64,000 nt of DNA from Amorphophallus konjac (GCA_022559845.1 CM040128.1:224921643-224985642), one strand, 5' to 3'; positions 48,491 to 60,500 are shown, counted from the first letter of the stretch. Made by a program: numbers and translations. The notes: generated by a model not told the origin, from the sequence alone.

Positions 48491-49760
48491 ACCACGCTGG
48501 TTTAACTCAAATCCCATCCCATCCGCCAGCCGATACCCTATTTTTGCATCAGACTGGTGCCTAGAGGGCATTCAATGCTCTAGAGCCCTGTCTCCACCTC
48601 TGTTTGACAACGTAGCTGCATCGACGGTGAAGGCAAGCATCGATGGGGGGAGTAGTAGTAGCAGATCATCCGACAAACCCGCAAACATCCCGTCCTCGGA
48701 TAAATGCCAGCGTACTGCGCAAATCAACAGACGACACCATGGCATGTCAACTCTGGATGCCTCAACGAACGAGGAAGAAGATGGCGGGAGTTCCTTCCGT
48801 CCGAGTGAAGAAAGGGCAGCCGGCTATATATACTCTACATGTTCGACAGAGAGAAGAGAATGGGCTATTGAAAAGAGAAAAGAAAAGCTCTGGAACCCCC
48901 TGGCTGGCCATTGAAGAGAAGAAGAAAAAGAGAGAAGAGAAGCTCCATTCCCCGGCGCCCGTGAGGTGAAGAAGAAGAGAGTGAGCGTGAGAGAAGAGAG
49001 GTGAGCACGGAGGGGGAGAGCTTGTGCTCTGTTCCCCCTCTCCGTCCATGTATCTCTTTCCTTTTCCCCTCTGCAATGTATTTCTCTTCTTTTGAGATGA
49101 AAATCTCTTGGGTTTGAGCCGTTTCCCCCCTTCGGTGGATGAATAAACAGAAGGCCCGTTTTGGCAAACACGATCCTTTATCTTTCTTCTTCTTTCCCCT
49201 TCCTCCTTCTCCTCATCCAGGGCCCTTCGAAGCATGCTCCTCTGTAGCATGGCCTTCGAACGAGTTCGTCGACAGATGAATATTCATGGCCCTTGTGGCG
49301 AACACTTGTCCTGCTTCAAAGAATCATCACCCGTGAGCTGCTGGGACTCTTGAAGGCAAGTCCTCGAGTCTCTACACGCACTTATGGGTTAACGGAGGCC
49401 TCACTCCATGTTTTGAGGTTCGCCCCGGAGCAATCCGTTTGGCGTTCCTCTATTTTCTCTGGCAAGCCTCTGTCCGGGGGAGGTGCTGCCCGATTTTCGC
49501 CAGGGACATGAACAATAAGAGCTGAGAAAGAATGCACAACTTCGTGCCGAGAACCACTAAACTCAGAAAGCCCCTCTTTGAATTAAACTAAACTGACCTC
49601 CAATACCTTGCATAATAAACTCTTCCAACAGAAACACTTAAACCTCCTTCTTACTAATCCAATCCACTAGCTGAAGGAGCAACTGAACCATTAGATTAAC
49701 TTGCAGGTGGAAAGAAAGAAGAAGCAGAGCACAAAAGATTGAAAGAAAGCCTTACAGAGT

Positions 49761-50214
49761 TTAATCCGGCGCCCCCCAATCCGACGTGCTTCCCCCCCGC
49801 GCCGGATTAGCTTCACACTCATAACTCCATAATTTTTCGTGGAATGAATAGTGCACCCCTCACTACTATTCGAGCCTTGATCCGGCGCGCCTCACTATTC
49901 ATCTGCAAAATCGGCGCGCCCCTCTTCTTGGCCTTATCCGGCGCGCATCACTATTAATCCTGCAAAATTGGCGCGCCCCTCTTCTTGGCCTTATCCGGCG
50001 CGCCCCTCTCTTGTGCAACCCATTAAACCGGCGCGCGCCTCACTCCCTCTTTGCACCCTGAAACCGGCGCGCGCGTGCCCCCTTGTGCTCCACTTGCCCG
50101 GCGCGCCCCTCCTCTTGCCCTCCTTAACCGGTGCGCCCCCTGGGCTTCCCTTAACCGGCGCGCCCCTTGGCACTCCTTAACCGGCGCGCCCATTTGCTTT
50201 GTCAAACCGGCGTG
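49761..50214 (+). repeat. CCGGCGCGCC-type module array 2 in SoloLTR (downstream of promoter)
   Basis: About 14 copies of CCGGCGCGCC or near variants are separated by 20-45 unrelated bases. It is extremely GC- and CpG-rich compared with the surrounding LTR. Confidence 0.82.
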
Positions 50215-50450
50215 ACTTCCATAAAAAGAAACCTAATTAACCAAACAAATAAAAGGTCGATCCGCGTGCGAGGGCGCACGTTGGCGAGTTCAGGCTTCAC
50301 ACTTAACAATCTGCTTCCCCAGACTACGTTTGAAGAGAAAAGCAATGATGCCCCACTAGATCGGACTTGGATCTCGGGAGCCCTCGCCCAAACGTGACCA
50401 TGATCCGAACTTATCCCCGGCCGATAGTTCGTTAGCTCGACCCGTCTTTA

Positions 50451-51208
50451 CCGAGATTTAATCCCGCACTTGCATTAAACTTGCCATACTTACGGCAGAC
50501 ATTCGTACGGCTTTATCATCGTCTTCAACGCTTCAAATGCGGACTCTCGTCCGAACGACGAACGGTCCGTTAGTGATCGACATATATACCAGCATCTAAT
50601 CCCATGCTTGCAATAAACTTTCCGTACTCACGGTAGGTATTTGTACGGTTTGTCACTGTCTCTTACGCTACAAATACGGACCTTTGTCCGAACATAAAGT
50701 GGTCCATGAGTGACCGACAAAATCTGAATGGGACGAGAAGGCTCTCGTCATCCCCGAACCCTTTGCATGGGAATATCAATAAGGTCTCCGTGGGCCATGC
50801 TTAGACCTCGGGTCCGCCCCGATCATGGTCATTGCCTGACCCATATCCTCGGCCTATAGCCCACTCTCTTCGAACGCATATCGATTCTCAGATCTGGTCC
50901 CAGGACATCCTCCCGTTGCCCCCTTGGCACCAGAAATATTGATGATGCCCACGGGAGCCCGACTTCGACCGCGGGGGCCCACCGCAGTATGGTCGTAGCT
51001 TGATCTTGCACTGGGCCGATAAACTTATCGGTTTCCGACCGCTCTAACCGGGATTTAACTGAACGTTTCCCGTCCCTTTGAATGATAAATTTGCCGTACC
51101 CTGGCATACATATGCTCCGGTTTTCTCGTGACGATCATGATTTTCTAAAGCCGGACGCTCGTCCGGATATCAAAATGGTCCCTTGAGTGATCGACATATT
51201 TCGAATGC
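50451..51208 (+). repeat. Three diverged ~130-160 base repeats in SoloLTR
   Basis: Units at about 50451-50588, 50591-50728 and 51045-51208 share an ordered series of words: a TTTAA / CTAAT start, a TTGC then AA(A)CTT/TTTGCCGTA core, CGGAC ... GTCCG, GGTCC, and GTGA(T/C)CGACA at the end. The first two are adjacent; the third lies about 320 bases further on. Confidence 0.65.
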
Positions 51209-51568
51209 TTGCTTCCCTAGACATCGGGCTTTCCGACTGATTCGAGACCCCTATCGGATTGTTTCTCTCGATATAGTTTCCTGGCCATGAGGCCCTGATT
51301 CCCAGTGATTAATCAAGGGTGTTCCCCTCTCCGAGGGGATGTAAATAATGTCGTGACCTTTATGGTGTGGCGGGTTTCAGTCCCGACACGAACCACACAA
51401 TCGTCTGATTAATCAGATCGAGTGCACCATGGGCTTCCGTGAAGCTCGAATAAATCGTCACTATGTGACTGGCACGCCCACGCACTTAATAAACCAAATA
51501 AACCCACCGAACAAACCGACTTAAAGAAACAAACGAACGAGCGTGTCGAAAAGTGCGTCCACACACTA

Positions 51569-52317
51569 CCACTCCCATTTCGGGATCTTTTCTTGCTATC
51601 ACGGTATTTGTAGGGTTCCGTAATACTGAACTTCTCTCTCTTCTTATGCCGATATGACCTTCGGCTTGGCTCCTCGCCCTTGCCTTTTAATTTATTGACC
51701 TTCTCTAAGGTCCTCTCGCATAGATGTGCCCGTTGGACCATCTCTGCATAAGTACGTATATTCTGGGTCCCAAGTTGTTGAATATAACTGTGCCTCAAAC
51801 CGTCCATAAATCGATTAGCCTTTAATAAATCAGTGCTAATCAAGTGAGGAGCATAGGGTGCTAGTCGATAAAATTGAAGTTCATATTCTGCCACTAACAT
51901 CATGCCCTGACGTAATGAAGCAAATTCTATAGCCTTCCTCTCCTTAATATGCTCAGAAAAGTACTTGGCTCGGAAGAGCGTAAGAAAACCTTCCCATGTA
52001 TGAGGTGCATCAGTTGGTGGTGCGGGCACAAACTTCCACCATGTACGGGCATCTTTATTTAATTGAAAAGTTGCCAAACAAACCTTCTCTTGATCCGCAC
52101 ACTGCATCACTTCAAAGATACGGTTCATCTCATCTATCCAATTTTCGGCTTCGTTGGGATTAGAGGAACCCAAAAATCGAGGAGGATTTAAGCTCCAAAA
52201 ATTACGATGTAAATCTCCCGCTCTTGCTCCTGCGCCAGCTTGCGCCATGGTTTGTAATGCTTGAGTAAAACCAGTGGTAGTCTCTTGCATACCATTCTAG
52301 TCCACGCGATGAGCCAT
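51569..52317 (-). pseudogene. Gypsy-3 gag, N-terminal part
   Basis: The ATG at 52315-52317 is followed seven codons later by a TAG, then an open frame. The Retrotrans_gag domain includes NPPRFLGSSNPNEAENWID, MQCADQEKVCLATFQL and DARTWW (about 52190-52030), then MDGLRHSYIQQL. It ends in a basic stretch (KKRSRNGSG) where SoloLTR inserted; the frame then reads on in 47879-44427. Confidence 0.87.
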
Positions 52318-52538
52318 TATGATGAAAATAAGGTACCTGAGGAGAGTAATGAATTTGTTACTTCTAATGGAATGAGTGGGGTTAATCTTTAAAAATAATT
52401 CTAATTTTAATCTCATCCCCAGTTCTACCCAATTCCTCTCATAGGTTGGGATTTTCTTTCCTAGTCTCATAGGTTTGGGTCCTTAAGCCTTGGACTTAAC
52501 ATATTTCATGACTTTTCCCTAGGACTTCTAGTCCTAGT
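52318..52538 (-). other. Gypsy-3 leader between PBS and gag
   Basis: No gene. It contains a phrase like GAATTGGGTAGAACTGGGG (minus strand, about 52410-52440) that resembles the leader block of the other Tekay elements. Confidence 0.5.
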
Positions 52539-52550
52539 GCTCTGATACCA
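52539..52550 (-). promoter_or_regulatory. Gypsy-3 primer binding site (tRNA-iMet)
   Basis: The reverse complement reads TGGTATCAGAGC, 7 bases from the LTR. Confidence 0.88.
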
Positions 52551-52557
52551 ATTTCAC

Positions 52558-53091
52558 TGTCACGTCCCAGATTATGCAGCGGAAACAATCGAGAATGTGA
52601 ACAGTCGGCTTGTACGTCTCGAGCAAGCAGTATAATCAGAGCGCAAGAACAATCACACGAGGTAATTGCACAATAACTTAATCAACCTTCATCTTTATTT
52701 CATATAAAATAATCATAATTCCAAATACATGAATATTTGACTCTCTCTAGACTCAATAAAAAGAAAATTACATGTAAACACTCAATCAAGACATATTTGA
52801 CATTCTAAGTCTTCTCTCGAATCCATAGACTTTCAATCGCTCTCGGACCCGCTACTTGAGTAATCTGAATCTGACTCACTCGTATTTCCTGAAACATTGA
52901 GAAAGTAGGTAATGAGCACACTTGCCCAGTAGGTATCTTCATATCAACATGATTGGAAATATTAAAGTAATTTATGTTTTAGCTCTAAAGAATAAGATAA
53001 ATCACGCAAATACGATGAAACATGCGAATAAAGCCAAAGTAACAAGATAGATTGAGAATATGATTGAGCAAGTATGATCAATCAATAATAT
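52558..53091 (-). repeat. Gypsy-3 5' LTR, left part
   Basis: TGTCACGTCCCAGATTATGC aligns with the 3' LTR start at 40776, and the two stay close for 530 bases. It is cut by Gypsy-4. The candidate acceptor CAG is at about 52889-52891 (minus). Confidence 0.88.
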
Positions 53092-56000
53092 TGTAACACC
53101 AGGGAATTTTAAAATAGAAATATATGAATTAAAAATATATATATACATATTTAAACTATTAAACTCATACTCCAATTCTAATTGAGTAACCATTTAAAAC
53201 ATTTAAGTAATAATTCAAAAACCAATGGACACTTTAGAAGAGGCCAAATTATATTTTAGGAAATGCCAAATTATAATTATATTCACTTGAGGAATTAATA
53301 ACATATCTTATTACACTATTCTAAATAAATAGGAAACAGGTTATATAGATTGGATTTTAAAGGATAAACATCATTTTTACAAGATGCCAAATCATATTTT
53401 CATAATTTAAAATTTTCATATTCCAACTTTTACATTACAACATTATTTTGAAGAAATAAGGATGTATAGATGAAGTGTTAAAGGATAAACATAATTTAGG
53501 AAGTGAAAAAGGGTATATAGACAATTTTGGTTAGTGTAGGGTGAATAGAAAAATCTCCGTTCAAAATAACGACCGTTGTTAAGTCGTTACTTATGAAATA
53601 ACGACGTGTAAGGTGTTGTTATTCAAGTAAAGTAAATACACAAGGTGGAAAGGGGCATATCTACAATTTTGGTCCTTTAAGGGGGATGGAAAAATGTTCC
53701 AAATTGAATCACGCCCAATGCATGGTCGTTATTCACAAATAACGACTTAGGTTATTTTCTAAACGTGAATAGTGCCATGAATAGTGCATCTTTTTATTTA
53801 AAAAGATTTTTCTAAAAATTTTATATATAAAAATAGAGAAAAATGTAAGGATCTCACCCATGAAAATTCCATACACTAACTCCATCAAAATTTAAAGATA
53901 AAAATCCTGGAAGTTAAGTGGAAAGTTTAACTCATGCAAAATCACGGCTGGGTCATGGGCGCCTTTTAATAGAAGGAGTCTGACCCATGGGCGCCTATTA
54001 AAAGAAGGAGTCTGACCCCAAGTCGCATATTAAAAGAAGATGGCAGATCCTAAGACGCCATTTCTTATCCAACAACTTTTACAAACCTGTTATCACAACT
54101 GCCTGTATAAGCTGTCATCCCACCAAAGATCCTATTATCACGGATCTTGTCCTCTTACCTGTCGACCCAAATCCTATAATACACCCTTTATTCCCCTCCT
54201 ATTCTGTTAGTTAGAAGCTATTGCAGAGGAGAGGATGGGGTATTCTCTGAAGAGTTGCAGAGGTTGCAGAGGAAAGAAGAAGCTGTCTTTTCTTCTTCCT
54301 GTACCTAGTTATCATCCCAAGAGGTAGGTGATCTCGAGCTTTAACCAAACCATAGCTAATCTAGGTTATATTAATATGTAAAAATTAGTGATTAGTCTCA
54401 TCTCCATATGATATTAGTGTTTATATATCTTATTTTATAATATTTTGCATAGATCTATCATGTTTTAGTAATTTGTTACTAAGTCTGTTAGCCAACCTGT
54501 TAGCACATGTTAGTTTACCTAAGATAATTAAAGTAGATATCTATGGTTAGAACATGTTAATTAAAGTAGATCTCCATGATTAGAATAGGTTAATTAAAGT
54601 AGATCTCCATGTTACATGTTCTATTAGTCAACCTGTTCTCCATGTAACGAACTATTTTATACTAAATAACTACAACATGTTAAAATTTTGATATTAGAGA
54701 AGTTAAAGCATGAAACGAATGTATAAATACAGATCTGTAATCCTCATAACTTCCTCTATCTATCCATGTCATTAATTTTACCTAAATCAGCTTAAATTGA
54801 AGGGCGCCCCTGACCTGGACGCTATTCATTGAATAACGAATGTACAACATACACTTACTACGAACAAGAAATGGGCAAAACTGTCCCTCAGTGAAGGGCG
54901 CCCTCCCCCAACCCTTGGGTGCCTATTGCAAATTCATGGCAGCCCCTAGGGCGCATTCTACTAGAAGGTGGCAGACATAGGGGCGCCTTCTTCTAAGAAA
55001 TGGTAGCCACATGGGCACCTTCTAATGCATGTTGTTATACCAGCCCGTTAACTTAACCCTAGCTTAATCAAGGTTTAAGACTATAAGTCATTTATCATTA
55101 GTCAAAATGGGATTAGTTAAACTCTATTTTAGTTAAAACTGGTTTAGTTAAATCACTGTGTAAACTAGTATATCATTTAGTTAAACCCCTGTCGTCATTA
55201 GTTAAACCATTAGCTAAACCACGGTCATTAAGTTATAGGGGGCAAACAACATCCTTTTATAGGCGCCTGACGCATGGGCGCCCATCACTAGTAGATGGCA
55301 TCCCCTAGGGCGCCATTTACTAAGAAAAGTCTGCACCCAGGGTGCCAATTTCAATGAAATGGCAGACCCCTGGGTGCCTACTATTAGTGTGTGATTAAAC
55401 CATACATCCTGATTAGTTAAGCTAAACCCCAGCCATTAGCTTAATCAGATCCTAATACCCTTAGCCATTAGTTAAATCTTCATTAGTCAAGCCTCTATTT
55501 AATTAGTTAGTCAACTCTTAATTAGTTAGTCACCTCAACCAGAGTTTAATACCCTCATCCCTGAGTTAAACATCTATTGTCATTAGTTAAACTATTAGTT
55601 ACACTAGTTAATAACGTAATTAACAATCAGGCGTCAATCTGATAGGCGCCCAAGGCAAAGGCGCCTATTAATGATAGGAATCTGGACCCTGGGCGCCATT
55701 TCATGAAAGGTGGTAGCCCCCTGGGCGCCAATTTCAAGAAGATGGCAGGGGTATGGGCGCCTATTAAACCTGGCCCTGTGACCCCTTTAGAACGTGACTT
55801 ACCCATGGGCTCCTATTACAAGAAGATGGCAGCCCCCTGGGCACCATTTTCAAGAAGATGGCAGCCCCCTGGGCGCCAATTTCAAGAAGGTGGCAGTGAC
55901 CCAGGCGCCTATTAAACAGACCTTGAGTTTTGATTTTTCCGAGACCGTAAACCCCTGAATGACAGGCCCTAGTTTCAGGACGCCATTCACTGATAAATGG

Positions 56001-57268
56001 CAGCCTGAGCGGTGTCATTTAAACTACTTATAGGGTCCTTTAAACCCTGTATAGTTTGCAAGAAGGGCACTCCATTGTGAGGGTGTCATTTCTGAACATG
56101 TCAGGTAGCCTACGAGGCACCGATCTCACCCAGTTTTTCCGTGTATCAAGCGTTGCTGGTTTTACTCCTAGTTCATCCCTACATATCAATTCTCCCTTGG
56201 ATTCCATTCCATAAATCCGCCTTATATATCCTACTGGTCAAACCTTGAAATTCCATATTGGCTATAAATGAGAGTGGATGTCAAAAAACATGACCAATGC
56301 TATGCATATAGGGCCCGGTCTGGTCCTAGGGGAGCACCCGAAGGTACTTGTGCCCATGGGAGTTTATTGACCACGGTGTTTGACATTGCACCAGAGTACT
56401 TGCTTACTAGACTTTAGACACTCCACTCATTCACGTGATATTACTTGATTGATTGACTTGAGGCCCGCAGAAGGGTAAACGTATTTGCTTGAATGAAACT
56501 GATAAAGAGCCAATTCCAGTTATACATGTTTAAAATTACATTGTTTATTATTACTTGCTTGATATGAGTTCTGACATTCTTGGAAAACTGTTATTAATTC
56601 CAGTTATTGCTTGCTTGATATCTCTTGCTACTGCTGTATTGAAGTTGGAATCTATCTACTCTCACTTATTACTCCTTTACTGCTCTTGTCGATTTTACAA
56701 TCCTTGATATCTACTTGTCTACATGCATAGCTTTACCTACATTAATTGAACTTGTAAACCACTTAAAACATGTTAAATCTTGAGATGTAAATCCTACTGA
56801 GCGATTCGCTCATCCAGTTGTTCTAACATTTTCAGGTGATTTGGATGACAACCAACACTCGGAGGGGAATGAGACTGAGTGATGAGTGTTAGCACTGAGT
56901 TATCATATTGTCATGTTAATTGTGTTATTGTAATCCCACTTATGTCAGTTGTATCTAGTTACGTCAAATGTCAGTTATATTAGTTCACTATGTTAGTTGT
57001 ATTAGTCCAATTGATTAGAACTTTAATAAGGGCTTGAAGCCTAGTAGTCGGACCCCGGGAAATGTATGTAATTGTCATTTTAGTTAGTTGTAATAATTGA
57101 TAGCTCGAACTATTTATGTTAGTTTCAAGTCTAAGCTTAGTGAATTGCTTAGTCATTTGTGCACTCTTAAATTGTCTAAGGAAGATCTCCATCAAATAGC
57201 TAGCTCGCTTTGGTTCTATATAAAGAACTGTCGCATCGCGGGTAAGCTTCCGCACTCGGGACGTGACA
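53092..57268 (+). repeat. Gypsy-4 5' LTR
   Basis: TGTAACACC to GGGACGTGACA. TATAATACA is at 54175-54183, a candidate donor GAG|GTAGGTG at 54324, and acceptor ACATTTTCAG at 56835. Short AATAACGAC / GTCGTTATT words near 53562-53625 and 53735-53755 can pair. There are four GGGCGCC module clusters. Confidence 0.9.
53954..56010 (+). repeat. GGGCGCC module arrays in Gypsy-4 5' LTR
   Basis: Units of about 32 bases, TGGGCGCC then an A/T-rich stretch, then AAGAAGATGGCAG, then CCCC, recur in clusters at 53954-54065 (upstream of TATA), 54800-55035, 55255-55392 and 55645-56010 (downstream). GGCGCC is palindromic, and the CCCC/GGGG halves of adjacent units can pair. The 3' LTR repeats the first cluster at about 62890-63000 and the next from 63737 on. 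Confidence 0.8.
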
Positions 57269-57277
57269 GCTCTTTCT

Positions 57278-57290
57278 TGGTATCAGAGCC
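57278..57290 (+). promoter_or_regulatory. Gypsy-4 primer binding site (tRNA-iMet)
   Basis: TGGTATCAGAGCC, 9 bases after the LTR. Confidence 0.9.
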
Positions 57291-57535
57291 TAGGATTACA
57301 ACTTCCTAGGTAAAATCAGAGTCTAAAGATAGAGATGTCTAATAGAAATGTCTACGGATAGGTTTAGACCTTACCTGGTATGATTCCTAGGTAAGTCTAA
57401 CGATGGGATTGCTTAAGCATTGGTTTAGATCTTACCTGGTGAGATGGGTAAATCCATGGGTTAAGTTTAATAATGACAATTGATCCTTAACCCTAAAACT
57501 CAATATTTATTACACCTTAATTCTTTTATAGGATT
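57291..57535 (+). other. Gypsy-4 leader between PBS and gag
   Basis: No gene. A ~64-base unit around TTTAGAYCTTACCTGGT is present twice (about 57362 and 57423). GGTGAGATGGGTAAATCC then GGGTTAAGTTTAA (57438-57470) matches the leaders of Gypsy-1 (2791-2824) and Gypsy-2 (32804-32839). Confidence 0.6.
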
Positions 57536-60500
57536 ATGGCCACTGAAAGAGTACAATGGCGCGAGATGCAGCGCACTGTGCAGGGACTTACGCAGGCGCT
57601 ACAGCAAGTGGCGCAAGGCGGTGCTGGCGGTGCTCACCGTGGAGCTAGTGACCTTCACTGGGATTTTCACAACATGAACCCACCAAGATTCACGGGTTCG
57701 GTGGACCCCGCGGATGCCGAGAATTGGCTGAAGGAAATTGAGAGGATCTTTCGCGTAATGCAATGCACGGATGCAGAGAAGGTCCTATTGGCTACGTTCC
57801 AACTGGAACGGGATGCTCGATGCTGGTGGGAATCCATAGAAGCAACACTGCCCGACAACTATGTCACTTGGGTGGAGTTTGTTGAACATTACAACAACAA
57901 GTATTTTTCTGACCGTGTTCAAGAGAAGAAGGCCAAAGAATTTTCCGTGTTAAAGCAACGGAGCCTGAAGGTGGCCGAATATGAGGCCCAATTCTCAAGA
58001 CTTTCCCGTTATGCACCCCACTTGGTGTGTACGGAAAAGATGAAGGCAAGGAGATTCCTCAAGGGGCTACGGCCCCAATATATTACACATCTTGTGCCGA
58101 TAGACATCCAAGTCTATTCGAAAATGGTTCGGTGTGCTCAGTTGCTAGAAGATGCCACTGAATTCTCTGAAAGGATTCGGGGCAAAGATAAGAAGGAACC
58201 CATCACAAGTCCAGGAAACTTCAAACCACCATTTGGCTAGAAGCGATTCTTCAATGGAGGAGAATTTTCCAAAGAAAAGAGGTTCCAGAAAAACCACAAG
58301 CCTTTCTCCACTATCGGCAATAAGACTTCCTCTGCTATTACACCTTCCAAGGAAATCTGCAAGTATTGTGACAAGGCTGGTCATAAGACTGAGGAATGTT
58401 GGAGGAAACTGGGAGCGTGTCTCCGATGTGGGAGTCAAGAGCATCGAATCCCCGACTGCCCCTTGATGAAGGAACAAGCCAACAAAGACAAGAAGCGTAT
58501 GGTAAAGAAACAAGGCCGTCTGCAAGCTCTTCAAGGGACGGAACCCATGGAAGGAGGAATAATGGAAGGTACATTAACTGTTTGCTCTAAACCTGCTAAA
58601 GTTCTATTTGATACTGGAGCAACTCATTCATTTATTTCCAAGAGATTTATTGCCTCATTTTCTAAAGAACCTGAATGGTTAGATTTAGTAATATCTACAC
58701 CTCTTGGAAACAAGTCTGATATCATGCATCACTTCCCAAGTTGTGAGGTTATGGTCCAAGGTAACAATCTGCCAGTCGACCTGATATGTCTTGATATGGA
58801 GGATTATGATGTCATATTAGGCGCTGACTGGTTATCCACCTACCAAGCAACGGTAGATTACAGACACGGCAATGTAACATTTATGGATTGTCCCGAGTTG
58901 GTTTATGTTAGCCCTCGGAATAAATCCTCTCTCATCTCGGCTCTTCGAGCAAGCAAACTTGTAAGTAAAGGATGTGTGGCTTTTATAGCTTTTGTGACTG
59001 CCATGGAAGTCGAGAAGACTGAAATTGAAGACATCCGGGTAATTCGGGACTTTCCCGATGTTTTTCCGGAAGAGTTACCTAGTTTACCCCCGGAAAAGGA
59101 AGTGTCGTTCACTATCGACATTGTTCCTGGTGCCGGTCCTGTTTCTAAGGCACCCTATAGGATGTGTCCCGCTGAACTGAAGGAGCTAAAGGAGCAGTTG
59201 ATGGATTTATTGAAAAAGGCTTTCATTAGGCCGAGTACTTCCCCTTGGGGAGCACCCGTGCTCTTTGTTAAAAAGAAGGATGTAACATTGAGACTATGCA
59301 TTGATTATCGGCAATTGAATCATCTTACAATCAAGAACAAGTACCCACTACCGAGAATTCATGAGCTGTTCGACCAATTATTTGGAGCTAATTATTTCTC
59401 CAAAATTGATCTTCGATCTGGTTACCACCAATTGAGGATTAAAGAAGAGGACATTTATAAAAATACGTTTCGAAGCAGGTATGGGCATTATGAATTTACT
59501 GTTATACCTTTTGGACTAACAAATGCCCCCGCAGCTTTTATGCAGTTAATGAACATCATCTACAGGCCTTACTTAGGTCAATTTATTGTGGTCTTTATCG
59601 ATGATATATTGATCTATTAAAAAACTGAAGAAGATCATGAAGTGCATCTCAAGAAGGCATTACAGATATTGCGAGACAACAAGCTATATGCCAAATTCAG
59701 CAAATGCCAGTTCTGGCTTGAAGAAGTGTCCTTATTAGGCCATGTCATATCCAAGAATGGAATTTCTGGTGATCCTGCGAAGGTCGAAGCCGTACAAAAT
59801 TGGAGATGACCAACAAATGTAACGGAGATTCGCAGCTTCTTGGGTCTAGCTGGCTACTACCGACGTTTTATTAAGGATTTCTCCAAGATTGCTGTCCCTC
59901 TTACTAGATTGACTCGCAAGGAAGTGCCTTATGATTGGAGTGAAGATTGTGAGAAGAGCTTCCTAACTTTGAAGGATCTCTTGACTACTGCTCCGGTCTT
60001 ATCTCTACCAATTGAAGGAGAGAAGTACGAGGTATATGCCGATGCATCTAGTATCGGCCTCGGATGTGTATTGATGCAGAATGGAAGAGTCATTGCATAC
60101 TCTTCTCGACAATTAAAGAAGCATGAAGAAAACTACCCTGTGCATGATTTGGAACTAGCCGTAGTGGTATTGGCTTTAAAGATATGGAGACACTATCTCT
60201 ACGGAGAGCAATTCACCGTATACTCCGATCATAAAAGCCTTAAATATCTATTCTCTCAGAAGGAGCTGAACATACGACAGAGGCGTTGGCTCGAGTATCT
60301 CAAGGATTTCAACTTCACTATACAATATCATCCTGGTAAGGGTAATTCCGTAGCAGATGCCCTTAGTCGAAAGTCGAAAGCCCTAGTAGCCAACTGTATG
60401 GTTCAAGAGTGGAAGCTGCTGAAGAAATTCTCTGAACTCAATATAAGCATGAATGAGAATGAAGGGTGTATTATTCTGGCACATATAAGTGTGCATCCGG

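Larger units (their letters stand above)
47880..51563 (+). mobile_element. SoloLTR: 3.7-kb solo LTR (or non-autonomous LTR element) inside Gypsy-3 gag
   Basis: The termini TGTGGACG and CGTCCACA are inverted repeats flanked by a 5-bp duplication. I find no PBS, no PPT next to a second LTR start, and no retroviral domain, so one LTR left by recombination is the simplest reading. A TATA (CTATATATACTCTAC, about 48821-48835) is followed by a purine-rich leader and a polyadenylation-like AATAAA (about 49142), giving + orientation. The module GGCGTTTCAGTCCCGACAC-like phrase near 51371-51387 occurs in other plant gypsy LTRs I remember. The family cannot be named. Confidence 0.72.

Noticed and set aside
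48303..48914. 203-residue open frame starting in the GGCGCGCC array of SoloLTR
   Set aside because: The repetitive ALNRRALAWALN start is just the translated module array; a GC-rich repeat easily stays open.
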